From contig CALZZE010000004.1 in the NCBI GenBank assembly GCA_945830575.1, positions 1-64,000 of the forward strand: a stretch of DNA of 64,000 nt. Direction: 5' to 3'. Positions 47,662 to 55,961 of the stretch are shown here, piece after piece. The number at the start of each line of letters is the position of its first letter. Within the stretch, counting starts at the first letter, position 1. Below the pieces are notes generated by a model. That model worked only from the letters and a program-made list of their open reading frames with translations. It ran no database searches and was not told the DNA's origin. Origin of the DNA: an uncultured Subdoligranulum sp. GTDB lineage: Bacteria > Bacillota > Clostridia > Oscillospirales > Ruminococcaceae. Made by a program: the position numbers and the translations under genes.

Positions 47662-48531
47662 TTATGGTAAGTCCGTTTCCGGTGTGACGGCCATGCTCAG
47701 ATACCAGTACGTGCCGCCGTCGGCGGTGTAAGGGTGGCTGGCGGCGGTGAGCAGCGCCCGCCCGTTGGGGGAGTACAGGGCGTTGGAGTAGCTGCCGCCC
47801 GGCTCGGTCCAGTCGCCCAGCGTTTCCAGACCCAGCTCATTCGCCCAGGCCAGCAGCGCGTCCTTGTCCGGGGTGGGCAGCGGGTCGGCGCGCTCCGGCA
47901 CTGCCTGCTCGCCGTCCGTCCATTCCACCTCTCCAAAAGGGGCTTCGGCGCTCAGCCACAGGCTCACCACCTGCCCGGTGCGGCTGTCCAGCGTCAGCGT
48001 CCACGCGGTGCGCGCCTGCTGCCCCCGCAGCGTGAACATGGTGATGGTCACAAAGCCCAGCGTGTCCACGCTGTAATAGGGATAGCTCAGCCAGTATTCC
48101 GCGCCGCCGGCGTCATAAAACATGCCCGTCTGCTGTTCCGGCGTCACCATGGTGTCCAGCCACGGGGCGGGCAGGACGCCGCTGTCCGCCAGATGCTCCA
48201 GCGCGGCGCGGGCCTTTTCGTAAATGCTCACATACCCGGCGGTCATGGTGGTCAGCGAGGTGCTGGCCCCGATGAACAGCCCCCGGTTGGCGTTGGGAAG
48301 GTCCGGAAGCTCCCGGGGCTGCTCATTGCGGCCCTCGCTGCGCAGCGTCAGCTGACGCAGAATGTAGTAGTCGTCGGCGCAGGGCACCGAGGCGGTGAAC
48401 GGCTGGGCCGAACGGCGCACCGTGTTCATGGTGCGGGCGTCCGCTGCCGCCAGCACCGCCGCCGGGGCCGCCGCGCTGCACGCCACCGCCAGCGCACAGA
48501 GCGCCGTCAGCCGTCTGGCGTTACGGGTCAT
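47662..48531 (-). CDS. Secreted protein of unknown function in a two-component operon
   Basis: The product is 289 residues. A signal sequence (LTALCALAVACSAAAPAAVLAAADA) is followed by a soluble domain with no family I recognise: MVTPEQQTGMFYDAGGAEYWLSY, WTLTLDSRTGQVVSLWLSAE and NALYSPNGRALL, cut in pieces here. It overlaps the kinase gene by 11 bases and precedes the lipoprotein gene by 13. The context makes it a likely sensor accessory or product of the envelope response that this system controls. Confidence 0.65.
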   Translation of the reverse strand: MTRNARRLTALCALAVACSAAAPAAVLAAADARTMNTVRRSAQPFTASVPCADDYYILRQLTLRSEGRNEQPRELPDLPNANRGLFIGASTSLTTMTAGYVSIYEKARAALEHLADSGVLPAPWLDTMVTPEQQTGMFYDAGGAEYWLSYPYYSVDTLGFVTITMFTLRGQQARTAWTLTLDSRTGQVVSLWLSAEAPFGEVEWTDGEQAVPERADPLPTPDKDALLAWANELGLETLGDWTEPGGSYSNALYSPNGRALLTAASHPYTADGGTYWYLSMAVTPETDLP

Positions 48532-49870
48532 GGGGTTCGCCTCCCTTCGGCAGTGTCACCGTCACGCGGGTACCCGCGCCGGGCTTGCTCTCGATTTCCA
48601 GCGTGCCGCCGTGGGCCTCGGCAATGCGGCGGCACAGCGCAAGGCCCAGCCCGCTGCCGCCCTGCCGCCGGGCGCGGGATTTGTCCACCATATAAAACGG
48701 CTCCATCACCCGGGAAAGCGCCTCCGGCGGGATGCCCCGCCCCTCGTCCGCCACCGTCACCGCCACGGTGTCCGCCCGCTCGGCGCAGGTGACGCGCACC
48801 GGGGTTTCGGTGCCGGATTTGGCGGCGTTGCTCACCAGATTGTACAGCAGGTCCAAAATCAAATCCTCGTCCCCCTGCACCGCCGCGTCGGTGTCCGGCA
48901 CCGTCAGTGGGGTGGCGCGGCAGGCGGTCAGCAGGCGGGAAAAGACGCGCCGCAGCGGCACTTCGGTGAAAATCAGCGGCACATCGGATAATTCCAACAG
49001 CTGTAACAGCTTGCGGGACAGGCTTTCCAGCCGCCGCCCCTCATGGTAGATGGCCCCGGCGGCCTCCCGCTGGTCGGCGGGGTCGGCCTGCATGGTGCGC
49101 AGCATGTCCGCATAGCCGATGATGCTGGTCATGGGGGTTTTCAGCTCGTGGGTGAACGCCGCCATGAAATCCTCCCGCTGGCGCACGCTGGCTTCCAGCT
49201 GGGCGATTTTGTCCTGCACCGCGTCGGCCATCGCGTCAAAGCTGGCGCTCACCTGCTCCACCTCGTCCCCGGTGTGCAGGGCGGTGCGCCCGGCGTAGTC
49301 CCCGGCGGCGATGCGTCCGCTGGCGTCCCGCAGCACCGACAATGGCCGGGTGATGCGCCGCGCCAGCAGCCACAGGCACACCGCGCCGCACGCCAGCACC
49401 ACGCCCTCCAACAAAAGAAACCGGGCAAGGCTGCGCGTCCGGGCAGTGTACAGCGGGGTCAGGTCGTAGCTGGTCAGCAGCCCGTAGCCGCCCCACAGCA
49501 GGCTGTAATACCGGGCGGTGACGGCGCTGCCCTCCCGGGTGATGACGCAGTCCCCGTCCTGCAATTCGCAGACGTCCACAAAGGCGCTGCCCTGCCGCCA
49601 GGGGGTCAGCTCCATGCCGGCCAGCCCGGTGTGGCTGGCCGTGGAGGCTGTCAGAATCTCCAACTCGCCGGTGCTTTCGCCGCTGCGGGACGCCTCGATG
49701 AGCCGGGTCTCCACGTCCCGGCAGGCCGCGTCATGGGTGCGGGCGTTGGCGGTCTGCGCCTCGGCAAGGCGGTCGGCAAAATCGCCGTAGATCAGCACGC
49801 AGCCGCCCAGACCCAGCGCCAGCGCCAGCACCAGCACCAAAAGACAGGTGAGTTTGTGAGAAAAGTTCAT
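48521..49870 (-). CDS. Sensor histidine kinase
   Basis: The product is 449 residues. Membrane helix at about 8-28, short extracytoplasmic loop of about 130 residues, second helix near 155-175, HAMP linker (RRITRPLSVLRDASGRIAAG), phospho-acceptor His241 in FTHELKTPMTSIIGY, N-box DLLYNLVSNAAKSG, and ATP lid VADEGRGIP, QGGSGLGLAL. It overlaps its response regulator gene by 4 bases. The output is therefore the OmpR-type regulator beside it. The inducing signal is unknown. Confidence 0.93.
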   Translation of the reverse strand: MNFSHKLTCLLVLVLALALGLGGCVLIYGDFADRLAEAQTANARTHDAACRDVETRLIEASRSGESTGELEILTASTASHTGLAGMELTPWRQGSAFVDVCELQDGDCVITREGSAVTARYYSLLWGGYGLLTSYDLTPLYTARTRSLARFLLLEGVVLACGAVCLWLLARRITRPLSVLRDASGRIAAGDYAGRTALHTGDEVEQVSASFDAMADAVQDKIAQLEASVRQREDFMAAFTHELKTPMTSIIGYADMLRTMQADPADQREAAGAIYHEGRRLESLSRKLLQLLELSDVPLIFTEVPLRRVFSRLLTACRATPLTVPDTDAAVQGDEDLILDLLYNLVSNAAKSGTETPVRVTCAERADTVAVTVADEGRGIPPEALSRVMEPFYMVDKSRARRQGGSGLGLALCRRIAEAHGGTLEIESKPGAGTRVTVTLPKGGEPHDP

Positions 49871-50526
49871 GGCTCGTCCTTTCTCAGCCGGTACCCAATG
49901 CGGTACACAGTCTCGATTTTATCGCCCCAATGCAGTTTTTTGCGCAGCCGCTGGATGTGCAGATCCAGCGTGCGGGTGTCGGTCAGTTCGCCGCCCCACA
50001 CCCGCTCGTACAGCACATCCCGGTACAGCGCCGCGCCCCGGTTGCGCATCAGCTGCTCCAGCAGGTCAAATTCCCGGGGCGTCAGCTCCACCGGCGCGCC
50101 GTTCTGCGTCACCAGATGCCCCGGCGCGTCCAGCACCACGTCAAACGCCCGCAGCAAATGCCCGCCCTTGCCCGCCCGGCGCAGCACTGTTTCCACCCGG
50201 GCCAGCAGCTCCTCAATTTCAAAGGGCTTGACCAGATAATCGTCCGCGCCGCGGCGCAGACCCTCCACCCGATCCCGCACCGATGCCTTCGCCGTGATGA
50301 AAATGACCGGCACCCCCAGCGGTTTTAAGTAGTCCAGCAGTTCCAGCCCGTCCAGACCCGGCAGCATGATGTCCAGCAGTGCCAAATCAAACTGCCGGTC
50401 CTCCAGCAGGTCTGCCGCTTTCAGCCCGTCATCCGCCACCGTGCAGGCGTAGCCAGACCGGCTCAGACTCATTTCGATCAGCCGCGCAATGGGACGCTCG
50501 TCCTCCACGATCAACACCTGTGTCAT
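49867..50526 (-). CDS. OmpR/PhoB-family response regulator
   Basis: The product is 219 residues from ATG 50526 behind AGGAGG. Receiver: EDE at 8-10, phosphorylated Asp52 in LLDIMLPGLDG, ITAKASVRD, and DYLVKPFE. Winged-helix effector: VELTPREFDLLEQLM, RDVLYERVWG, DTRTLDLHIQRLRKKL and IGYRLRK. It heads a four-gene unit with its kinase, a secreted protein and a lipoprotein. A TACAAT lies upstream at about 50565, but no good -35 accompanies it. Confidence 0.94.
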   Translation of the reverse strand: MTQVLIVEDERPIARLIEMSLSRSGYACTVADDGLKAADLLEDRQFDLALLDIMLPGLDGLELLDYLKPLGVPVIFITAKASVRDRVEGLRRGADDYLVKPFEIEELLARVETVLRRAGKGGHLLRAFDVVLDAPGHLVTQNGAPVELTPREFDLLEQLMRNRGAALYRDVLYERVWGGELTDTRTLDLHIQRLRKKLHWGDKIETVYRIGYRLRKDEP

Positions 50527-50595
50527 GCGGTACCCTCCTTTATATTTTGTATTGTACATGCAGAATGTTTCGGCTGTGTATCTGCAAAAAGCCCC

Positions 50596-50624
50596 TTTAT
50601 TTTACCACAGTTCCGGTGTATAAT
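50596..50624 (+). promoter_or_regulatory. Possible promoter of trxA
   Basis: A perfect -10 TATAAT (50619-50624) with a weak -35 TTTATT (50596-50601) at 17 bases. A small palindrome, GCAACGTTGC (50635-50644), lies in the leader. Confidence 0.55.
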
Positions 50625-50671
50625 AAAGGCAACCGCAACGTTGCCGCAAGGCGGAAAAGGAGAACAAAACT

Positions 50672-50995
50672 ATGGCTGTACAACATTATACCCAATCGGA
50701 GTTTGACAAAGAGGTGCTGCAAAGCGCCGCCCCCGTGCTGGTGGATTTCTGGGCGACCTGGTGCGGCCCCTGCATGATGATGGGTCCCGAACTGGAAAAG
50801 CTGGCCGCCGCGCACCCCGCCCTCAAGGTGGGCAAGGTGAACACCGATGACAACATGGCGCTGGCCATGCGCTACGGCATAGACGCCATCCCGGCGCTGC
50901 TGCTGTTCAAAAACGGTCAGCCCGCCGCCCGCACCGTGGGCTACCAGTCCGCCGCCGCGCTGGAAGGCTGGCTGCGGGAGAATGGGGCGCTGTGA
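50672..50995 (+). CDS. trxA: Thioredoxin
   Basis: The product is 107 residues, behind AAAGGAG. Active site WCGPC with Cys31 and Cys34, preceded by VLVDFWAT, and the cis-proline loop IDAIPALLLF. Standard full-length thioredoxin for cytoplasmic disulphide reduction. Alone in its unit; adjacent to a methionine/cysteine gene, where reducing power is needed. Confidence 0.94.
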   Translation: MAVQHYTQSEFDKEVLQSAAPVLVDFWATWCGPCMMMGPELEKLAAAHPALKVGKVNTDDNMALAMRYGIDAIPALLLFKNGQPAARTVGYQSAAALEGWLRENGAL

Positions 50996-51011
50996 CAGAG
51001 AACTGGCATTG

Positions 51012-51040
51012 ATGCGGGCGCACACTGTGCGCCCCTACAT
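51012..51040. repeat. Intergenic palindromic repeat, GTAGGGG...GCCCGC type
   Basis: GGGCGCACA and TGTGCGCCC form a perfect 9-base inverted repeat around one base (51016-51034), followed by CCTAC. In reverse orientation it has the same frame as the element at 23677. Confidence 0.55.
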
Positions 51041-51062
51041 GCGCCCTCACAGAGGAACATGA

Positions 51063-51094
51063 CCCCGGCACCTCGGTGCCGGGGAAATTTTTTT
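51063..51094 (+). terminator. Rho-independent terminator of trxA
   Basis: Ten-base stem CCCCGGCACC / GGTGCCGGGG, loop TC, followed by seven T (51088-51094). Confidence 0.88.
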
Positions 51095-51105
51095 GTAAAA
51101 TCCTA

Positions 51106-51158
51106 TTGACATGGTAGGGATTTCACGCTATAATACAACCAACTTAACAGGTAGGAAT
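51106..51158 (+). promoter_or_regulatory. Consensus promoter of metY with GGTAGG repeats
   Basis: Perfect TTGACA (51106-51111), a 17-base spacer and perfect TATAAT (51129-51134). GGTAGGGAT (51113-51121) in the spacer and GGTAGGAAT (51150-51158) just past the start point form a spaced direct repeat, and CCTA at 51102-51105 partly mirrors the first. They may be operators for a sulphur regulator such as the Rrf2 protein; this is inferred from position and resemblance only. Confidence 0.7.
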
Positions 51159-51173
51159 AAAGGGGTGCAGGAT

Positions 51174-51230
51174 ATGACATATTATTTTACCCGCCTGCTG
51201 CGGGCCAACTTCCGGTTTGGACGAATGTGA
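51174..51230 (+). CDS. Possible 18-residue leader peptide upstream of metY
   Basis: A short frame in the transcribed leader encodes MTYYFTRLLRANFRFGRM and stops at TGA. AAAGGGG sits about 8 bases upstream of its ATG. The peptide is rich in Arg and aromatic residues, with no Cys run and one terminal Met, so it is not a simple attenuation peptide for those amino acids. Its position, between a consensus promoter and metY, and its good ribosome site make translation plausible. It could equally be chance, or a tiny regulatory or membrane peptide. Confidence 0.45.
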   Translation: MTYYFTRLLRANFRFGRM

Positions 51231-51285
51231 GGGATTCAAGAACCGCCCACCCACACACTCGTTATCATGAAAGGAAGTATGCATC

Positions 51286-52569
51286 ATGTCCAACTATAAA
51301 TTTGAAACGCTCCAGCTTCATGTGGGTCAGGAAACTGCCGACCCCGCCACCGACGCCCGTGCGGTGCCCATCTACGCCACCACCTCCTATGTGTTCCACA
51401 ACTGCGAGCACGCCGCGGCCCGGTTCGGCCTGACGGATGCGGGCAACATCTACGGCCGCCTCACCAACTCCACGCAGGACGTTCTGGAAAAGCGCGTGGC
51501 GGCTCTGGAAGGTGGCGTGGCGGCGCTGGCCGTGGCCTCCGGCGCGGCGGCCATCGCCTACACCGTCGAGGCGCTGGCCCAGAACGGCGGGCACATCGTG
51601 GCGCAAAAGACCATCTACGGCGGCAGCTACAACCTGCTGGAGCACACGCTGCCCAACTTCGGCATCACCGCCACCTTTGTGAACATCCACGACTTGGCCG
51701 AGGTGGAAAGCGCCATCCAGCCCAACACCCGCGCCATCTACATCGAGACGCTGGGAAACCCCAACTCCGACATTCCCGACATTGACGCGCTGGCGGAGCT
51801 GGCCCACAAGCACGGCCTGCCGCTGGTGGTGGACAACACCTTCGGCACGCCCTTCCTCATCCGCCCCATCGAGCACGGGGCTGACATCGTGGTCCATTCC
51901 GCCACCAAGTTCCTGGGCGGCCACGGCACCACGCTGGGCGGCGTCATCGTGGATTCCGGCAAGTTCGACTGGGCGGCCTCCGGCAACTATCCCGCCATCG
52001 CCGCTCCCAACCCCAGCTACCACGGCGTGTCCTTCACGGCGGCGGCAGGCCCGGCGGCCTTCGTCACCTACATCCGCGCCATCCTGCTGCGCGACACCGG
52101 CGCTACGCTGTCCCCGTTTGCGGCGTTCCTGCTCTTACAGGGCATCGAGACGCTGTCCCTGCGTCTGGAGCGCCACGCCGAGAACACCAAAAAGGTGGTG
52201 GACTTCCTCGCCAGCCATCCGCAGGTGGAGAAGGTCAACCATCCCAGCCTGCCCGACCATCCCGACCACGCCCTGTACGAGAAGTATTTCCCCAACGGCG
52301 GCGGCTCCATCTTCACCTTCCGGATCAAGGGCGGCGTCAAGGAGGCCCACACCTTCATCGACAATCTGGAGATTTTCTCCCTGCTGGCCAACGTGGCGGA
52401 CGTGAAGAGCCTTGTCATCCATCCGGCCACCACCACCCACAGCCAGCTCAGCGAGGAGGAACTGGTGGATCAGGAAATTTATCCCAACACCATCCGTCTG
52501 TCCATCGGCACCGAGAATATTGATGATATTCTGGCCGACCTGCAGCGTGGCTTTGACGCAGTGAAATGA
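51286..52569 (+). CDS. metY: O-acetylhomoserine aminocarboxypropyltransferase (MetY)
   Basis: The product is 427 residues, behind AAGGAAG. Cys/Met PLP enzyme: opening [44 protein letters not shown], and PLP lysine in [14 protein letters not shown]. Length over 420 and the [10 protein letters not shown] start fit MetY (direct sulphhydrylation of O-acetylhomoserine to homocysteine) rather than shorter MetB/MetC. The last four bases overlap the next start (ATGA). Confidence 0.93.
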   Translation: MSNYKFETLQLHVGQETADPATDARAVPIYATTSYVFHNCEHAAARFGLTDAGNIYGRLTNSTQDVLEKRVAALEGGVAALAVASGAAAIAYTVEALAQNGGHIVAQKTIYGGSYNLLEHTLPNFGITATFVNIHDLAEVESAIQPNTRAIYIETLGNPNSDIPDIDALAELAHKHGLPLVVDNTFGTPFLIRPIEHGADIVVHSATKFLGGHGTTLGGVIVDSGKFDWAASGNYPAIAAPNPSYHGVSFTAAAGPAAFVTYIRAILLRDTGATLSPFAAFLLLQGIETLSLRLERHAENTKKVVDFLASHPQVEKVNHPSLPDHPDHALYEKYFPNGGGSIFTFRIKGGVKEAHTFIDNLEIFSLLANVADVKSLVIHPATTTHSQLSEEELVDQEIYPNTIRLSIGTENIDDILADLQRGFDAVK

Positions 52570-53048
52570 AGGCACTCATCGCCATGAGCGGCGGGGTGGA
52601 TTCCAGCGCGGCGGCGGTGCTGATGCACGACGCCGGCTGGGACTGCCTTGGCGTGACCATGAAGCTGTACCAAAACGAAGAAATAGGCCTGACGCGGGCG
52701 CACACCTGTTGTTCCTTGGACGACGTGGAGGACGCCCGCGCCGTCGCGTTCCGGCTGGGGATGCCCTACTATGTGTTCAATTTTGGCGGGCAGTTTCGCC
52801 AAAAGGTGATGCTGCCCTTTGTGCAAAGCTACCAGCAGGGCCGCACCCCCAACCCCTGCATCGACTGCAACCGGTATCTGAAATTTGACGCGCTGTTTCA
52901 GCGTGCCCGGGAGCTGCGCTGTGACGCGGTGGTCACCGGGCATTACGCCCGCACCCGGTGGGACCAGCCTGAACGGGCCATCACCCCCGGACAGGCGGTG
53001 GTGCTGTATGACGGCGACGTCGTGCTGGGCGGCGGAACCATCCAATAA
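52566..53048 (+). pseudogene. mnmA: mnmA with internal deletion (tRNA-uridine 2-sulfurtransferase)
   Basis: The frame encodes 160 residues where the family has about 360. The N-terminal part is good: PP-loop AMSGGVDSSAAA, first catalytic Cys101 in TPNPCIDCNRYLKF, and TGHYAR at 124-129. Immediately after, residues 131-160 (RWDQPERAITPGQAVVLYDG, then DVVLGGGTIQ) match the extreme C-terminus of the family. About 200 residues between, including the second catalytic cysteine, are missing, with the frame kept. Thiolation of wobble uridine is therefore not expected from this copy. It overlaps metY by four bases. Confidence 0.85.
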
Positions 53049-53054
53049 CAAAAA

Positions 53055-53082
53055 TTCTCCCCTGCCGCAAGGCAGGGGAGAA
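53055..53082. terminator. Bidirectional terminator between mnmA remnant and the decarboxylase genes
   Basis: Perfect 12-base stem TTCTCCCCTGCC with loop GCAA, followed by CGTTGTTTTT on the plus strand and preceded by TTTTT when read on the minus strand. Confidence 0.85.
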
Positions 53083-53090
53083 CGTTGTTT

Positions 53091-54281
53091 TTACGCAAAC
53101 ATATTGATGAGGATACCGGCGGCCACGGCGGAACCGATGACGCCCGCCACGTTGGGGCCCATGGCATGCATGAGCAGGTAGTTGCGGGGGTTGAACTCCT
53201 GACCGACCTTCTGGGACACACGAGCCGCCATGGGAACGGCGGACACGCCCGCGGAGCCGATGAGCGGGTTGACCTTGCCGTGGGTGAGCACGCACATCAG
53301 CTTGCCCAGCAACACGCCGCCCGCGGTGCCCACACCGAAGGCCACCACGCCCAGGCAGATGATCTGCACCGTCTGGATGTTCAGGAAGGTGGCCGCATTG
53401 GTGGTGCAGCCCACTGAGAAGCCGAGGAAGATGGTGATGATGTTCATCAACTCGTTGCCGGCGGTCTTTTTGATACGGTCCACCACGCCGCATTCCTTCA
53501 TCAGGTTGCCCAGCATGAGCATGCCCACCAGAATGGCGGCATCGGGCAGCGTCAAGCCCACGATGACGGTGACGATGACGGGGAACAGAATTTTTTCAGT
53601 CCGGGACACCTTGCGCGGGGTATCCATGACGATCTGGCGTTCTTTTTCGGTGGTCAGAGCCTTCATGATGGGCGGCTGGATGACCGGCACCAGCGCCATG
53701 TAGGTGTATGCCGCCACCGCGATGGAGCCAAGCAGATGCGGGGCCAGCTTGGAGGTGACGAAGATGGCGGTGGGGCCGTCCGCGCCGCCGATGATGCCGA
53801 TGGAGGCGGCCTCCTGATTGGTGAAGCCCAGCGCCTTGGCGCCGATGAAGGTGAAGAAGATGCCCAGCTGGGCGGCTGCGCCCAGCAGCAGGCTGGAGGG
53901 ACGGGCGATGAGCGGCTCAAAGTCCGTCATGGTGCCGATGCCCAGGAAAATCAGCGGGGGATAGATGCCCAGCTTGACGCCAAGGTAGATGTAGTCCGCC
54001 AGACCGCCGGTGCTGCCCAGCAGCTCCCAGTTGATGTGCTGGGTCTCGTTGATGAAGATGTTCATGTGGATGATACCGTCCAGCGGCAGGTTGGCCATCA
54101 GCATGCCAAAGCCGATGGGCAAAAGCAGCAGCGGCTCAAACTGATGCACGATGGCCAGATACAGCAGCACGCAGGCAATGGCGATCATGACGGCGTATTT
54201 CCAGCCGCCCTCGGCGAAGAAGATCTCCGCCCAGCCGGAGGATGCGAAGATGCTGGCAATGTTTCCCAAAAATCCACCCAT
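53091..54281 (-). CDS. Sodium-translocating decarboxylase beta subunit
   Basis: The product is 396 residues with about ten membrane segments. Hallmarks: GIYPPLIFLGIGTMTDFEPLI (in part), GIIGGADGPTAIFV with the ion-binding region, GFSVGCTTNA, and LLMHAMGPNVAGVIGSAVAAG. Beta subunits use decarboxylation of a biotin-bound carboxyl group to pump sodium out. The gamma subunit gene is 12 bases upstream. The alpha (carboxyltransferase) and biotin-carrier subunits are not in the window, so it cannot be told whether the complex handles oxaloacetate, methylmalonyl-CoA or glutaconyl-CoA. Confidence 0.92.
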   Translation of the reverse strand: MGGFLGNIASIFASSGWAEIFFAEGGWKYAVMIAIACVLLYLAIVHQFEPLLLLPIGFGMLMANLPLDGIIHMNIFINETQHINWELLGSTGGLADYIYLGVKLGIYPPLIFLGIGTMTDFEPLIARPSSLLLGAAAQLGIFFTFIGAKALGFTNQEAASIGIIGGADGPTAIFVTSKLAPHLLGSIAVAAYTYMALVPVIQPPIMKALTTEKERQIVMDTPRKVSRTEKILFPVIVTVIVGLTLPDAAILVGMLMLGNLMKECGVVDRIKKTAGNELMNIITIFLGFSVGCTTNAATFLNIQTVQIICLGVVAFGVGTAGGVLLGKLMCVLTHGKVNPLIGSAGVSAVPMAARVSQKVGQEFNPRNYLLMHAMGPNVAGVIGSAVAAGILINMFA

Positions 54282-54293
54282 GTTGTGACCTCC

Positions 54294-54704
54294 TTACATA
54301 AACGGCGTGGTATGCTCGCGCACACCCGCGTCACCCCACGCGCCCCGGCGGGACTTTGCGGCCGGCGCGGCGATGCGGCGGATGCCCCGGATGACCGCGC
54401 CTTCCCCTTCCAGGCTGGCCACGGCGGCGGCAATGGCGGCGATGATCTCACCGGGGATGCCGCCCGCAGGCGCGGCGGCCTGCACAGGGGCCTCCGCCTT
54501 GGGAGCGGGCGCAGCGGCCTTGGGCGCGCTGGCCGCTTTCGGGGCCTTGGGCGGGTTCTTTTTGGCGTTCATGGCGTCAAAAATTTTACCCTCCAGCGTG
54601 ATGATCAGGCACAGTGCCACCAGCATACCAAAAACCAGAGAAACACTGGTGATGACAACGGTAGCGTCACTCGCCTCCAACGCAAGCAATGCAATGTTCG
54701 TCAT
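54294..54704 (-). CDS. Decarboxylase gamma subunit-like protein (OadG family)
   Basis: The product is 136 residues, behind GGGAGGAAG. One membrane helix near the N-terminus (VVITSVSLVFGMLVALCLIITL) precedes an Ala/Pro/Lys-rich linker and a short conserved end (GEIIAAIAAAVASLEGEGAVIRGIRR in pieces). This is the layout of OadG-type subunits, which tie the membrane beta subunit to the soluble alpha subunit. First gene of the pair. Confidence 0.82.
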   Translation of the reverse strand: MTNIALLALEASDATVVITSVSLVFGMLVALCLIITLEGKIFDAMNAKKNPPKAPKAASAPKAAAPAPKAEAPVQAAAPAGGIPGEIIAAIAAAVASLEGEGAVIRGIRRIAAPAAKSRRGAWGDAGVREHTTPFM

Positions 54705-54748
54705 GGAACTTCCTCCCTCGCTAAAAATTTGACAGGCAATTTTTCCCT

Positions 54749-54757
54749 ATTATAACA
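54749..54757 (-). promoter_or_regulatory. Extended -10 promoter of the OadG/beta-subunit operon
   Basis: Minus strand TGTTATAAT (an extended TGn plus TATAAT) lies about 45 bases before the gamma subunit start; no convincing -35 accompanies it. Confidence 0.55.
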
Positions 54758-54812
54758 CAAACTCCGGTTTTTGGGTAGCGGATTTTTACAATTTTTTTGG
54801 AAAAGTTTGCAC

Positions 54813-54844
54813 AAAAAAACGGGCGGGCCGTGAAGGCCCGCCCG
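54813..54844 (-). terminator. Rho-independent terminator of eda-kdgK
   Basis: Minus strand: 10-base stem CGGGCGGGCC / GGCCCGCCCG, loop TTCAC, then seven T (54819-54813). Confidence 0.88.
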
Positions 54845-54866
54845 CAGTGCGGTATGGGAAGGGGAA

Positions 54867-55892
54867 TCAGCGCTGGATACGGCCGGAACCGTCGCCGCCC
54901 GCCAGCTTCTCCACCTCGGAGACAGAAACCATGTTGAAGTCGCCCTCGATGGAGTGCTTCAGAGCGGAAGCCGCCACGGCAAACTCGATGGCGTCCTGGG
55001 TGCTCTTGCCGGTCAGCAGGCTGTAGATCAGGCCGCCGCCGAAGGAGTCGCCGCCGCCGACGCGGTCGACGATGCGCAGCTCGTACTTCTTGGAGAAGCA
55101 GTACTCGTCGGAAGCGACGTCGTACAGCATGCCGGACCAGCCGTTGTCAGAAGCGGAATGGCTCTCACGCAGGGTGATGGCGACCTTCTCGAAGTGGAAC
55201 TTGTCGGCCAGCTGCTTGGCAACGCTCTTGTAGCCCTCGTGGTTCAGGGTGCCGGCGTAGATGTCGGTGGCCTCAGCCTCGATGCCGAACACGTCCTTGG
55301 CGTCCTCCTCGTTGGAGATGCAGACGTCGATATACTCGGCCAGCTGGGTCATGGCGGCGCGGGCCTGCTCACGGGTCCACAGCTTGCCGCGGTAGTTCAG
55401 GTCGCAGGAGATCTTGATGCCCTTGGCCTTGGCAGCCTTGCAGGCTTCGAGGCAGATGTCCACCACATTGGGGCCGAGCGCCGGGGTGATGCCGGTGAAG
55501 TGGAACCAGTCCACGCCCTCAAAGATGGCGTCCCAGTCGAAATCAGCGGTGGTGGCGTCCGCAATGGCGGAATGGGCGCGGTCATACACGCACATGGAGC
55601 CGCGCTGGGAGGCGCCCTTCTCGTTGAAGTAGATGCCCACACGGTCGCCGCCGCGGACGATCTTGCTGGTGCCGACGCCGTAACGGCGCAGAGCGTTCAC
55701 GCCGGCCTGACCGATGACATGGGCGGGCAGCTTGGTGACGAAGTCCACGTCGATGCCGTAGTTCGCCAGAGACACCGCCACGTTGGCCTCGCCGCCGCCG
55801 TAGGTGTACTGGAGGGTATCGGTCTGCACGAAGCGCAGATGATCGTAGGGCTGCAGGCGGATCATGATCTCACCAAAGGTAACGACTTTCAT
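54867..55892 (-). CDS. kdgK: 2-dehydro-3-deoxygluconokinase
   Basis: The product is 341 residues, behind GAAGGAG. PfkB sugar-kinase fold: opening VVTFGEIMIRLQP, the Gly-rich YTYGGGEANVAVSLANYG, and the catalytic loop VDRVGGGDSFGGGL, where the general base Asp is kept (usual GAGD becomes GGGD). It phosphorylates 2-keto-3-deoxygluconate to KDPG. The KDPG aldolase fusion lies directly upstream in the same unit, so together they complete the lower Entner-Doudoroff route from uronic acids. Expected regulator: the IclR protein transcribed divergently. Confidence 0.93.
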   Translation of the reverse strand: MKVVTFGEIMIRLQPYDHLRFVQTDTLQYTYGGGEANVAVSLANYGIDVDFVTKLPAHVIGQAGVNALRRYGVGTSKIVRGGDRVGIYFNEKGASQRGSMCVYDRAHSAIADATTADFDWDAIFEGVDWFHFTGITPALGPNVVDICLEACKAAKAKGIKISCDLNYRGKLWTREQARAAMTQLAEYIDVCISNEEDAKDVFGIEAEATDIYAGTLNHEGYKSVAKQLADKFHFEKVAITLRESHSASDNGWSGMLYDVASDEYCFSKKYELRIVDRVGGGDSFGGGLIYSLLTGKSTQDAIEFAVAASALKHSIEGDFNMVSVSEVEKLAGGDGSGRIQR

Positions 55893-55961
55893 TGGTAAAA
55901 CTCCTTCTCAATCAATATTTGCGGGGACGCGCCCCCTGCCAATAAACGCGGACAGCCGCGA

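Noticed and set aside
50996..51285. SAM or T-box riboswitch before metY
   Set aside because: No kink-turn, specifier or T-box sequence was seen; the region is filled by a palindromic repeat, a terminator, a promoter and the short peptide frame.
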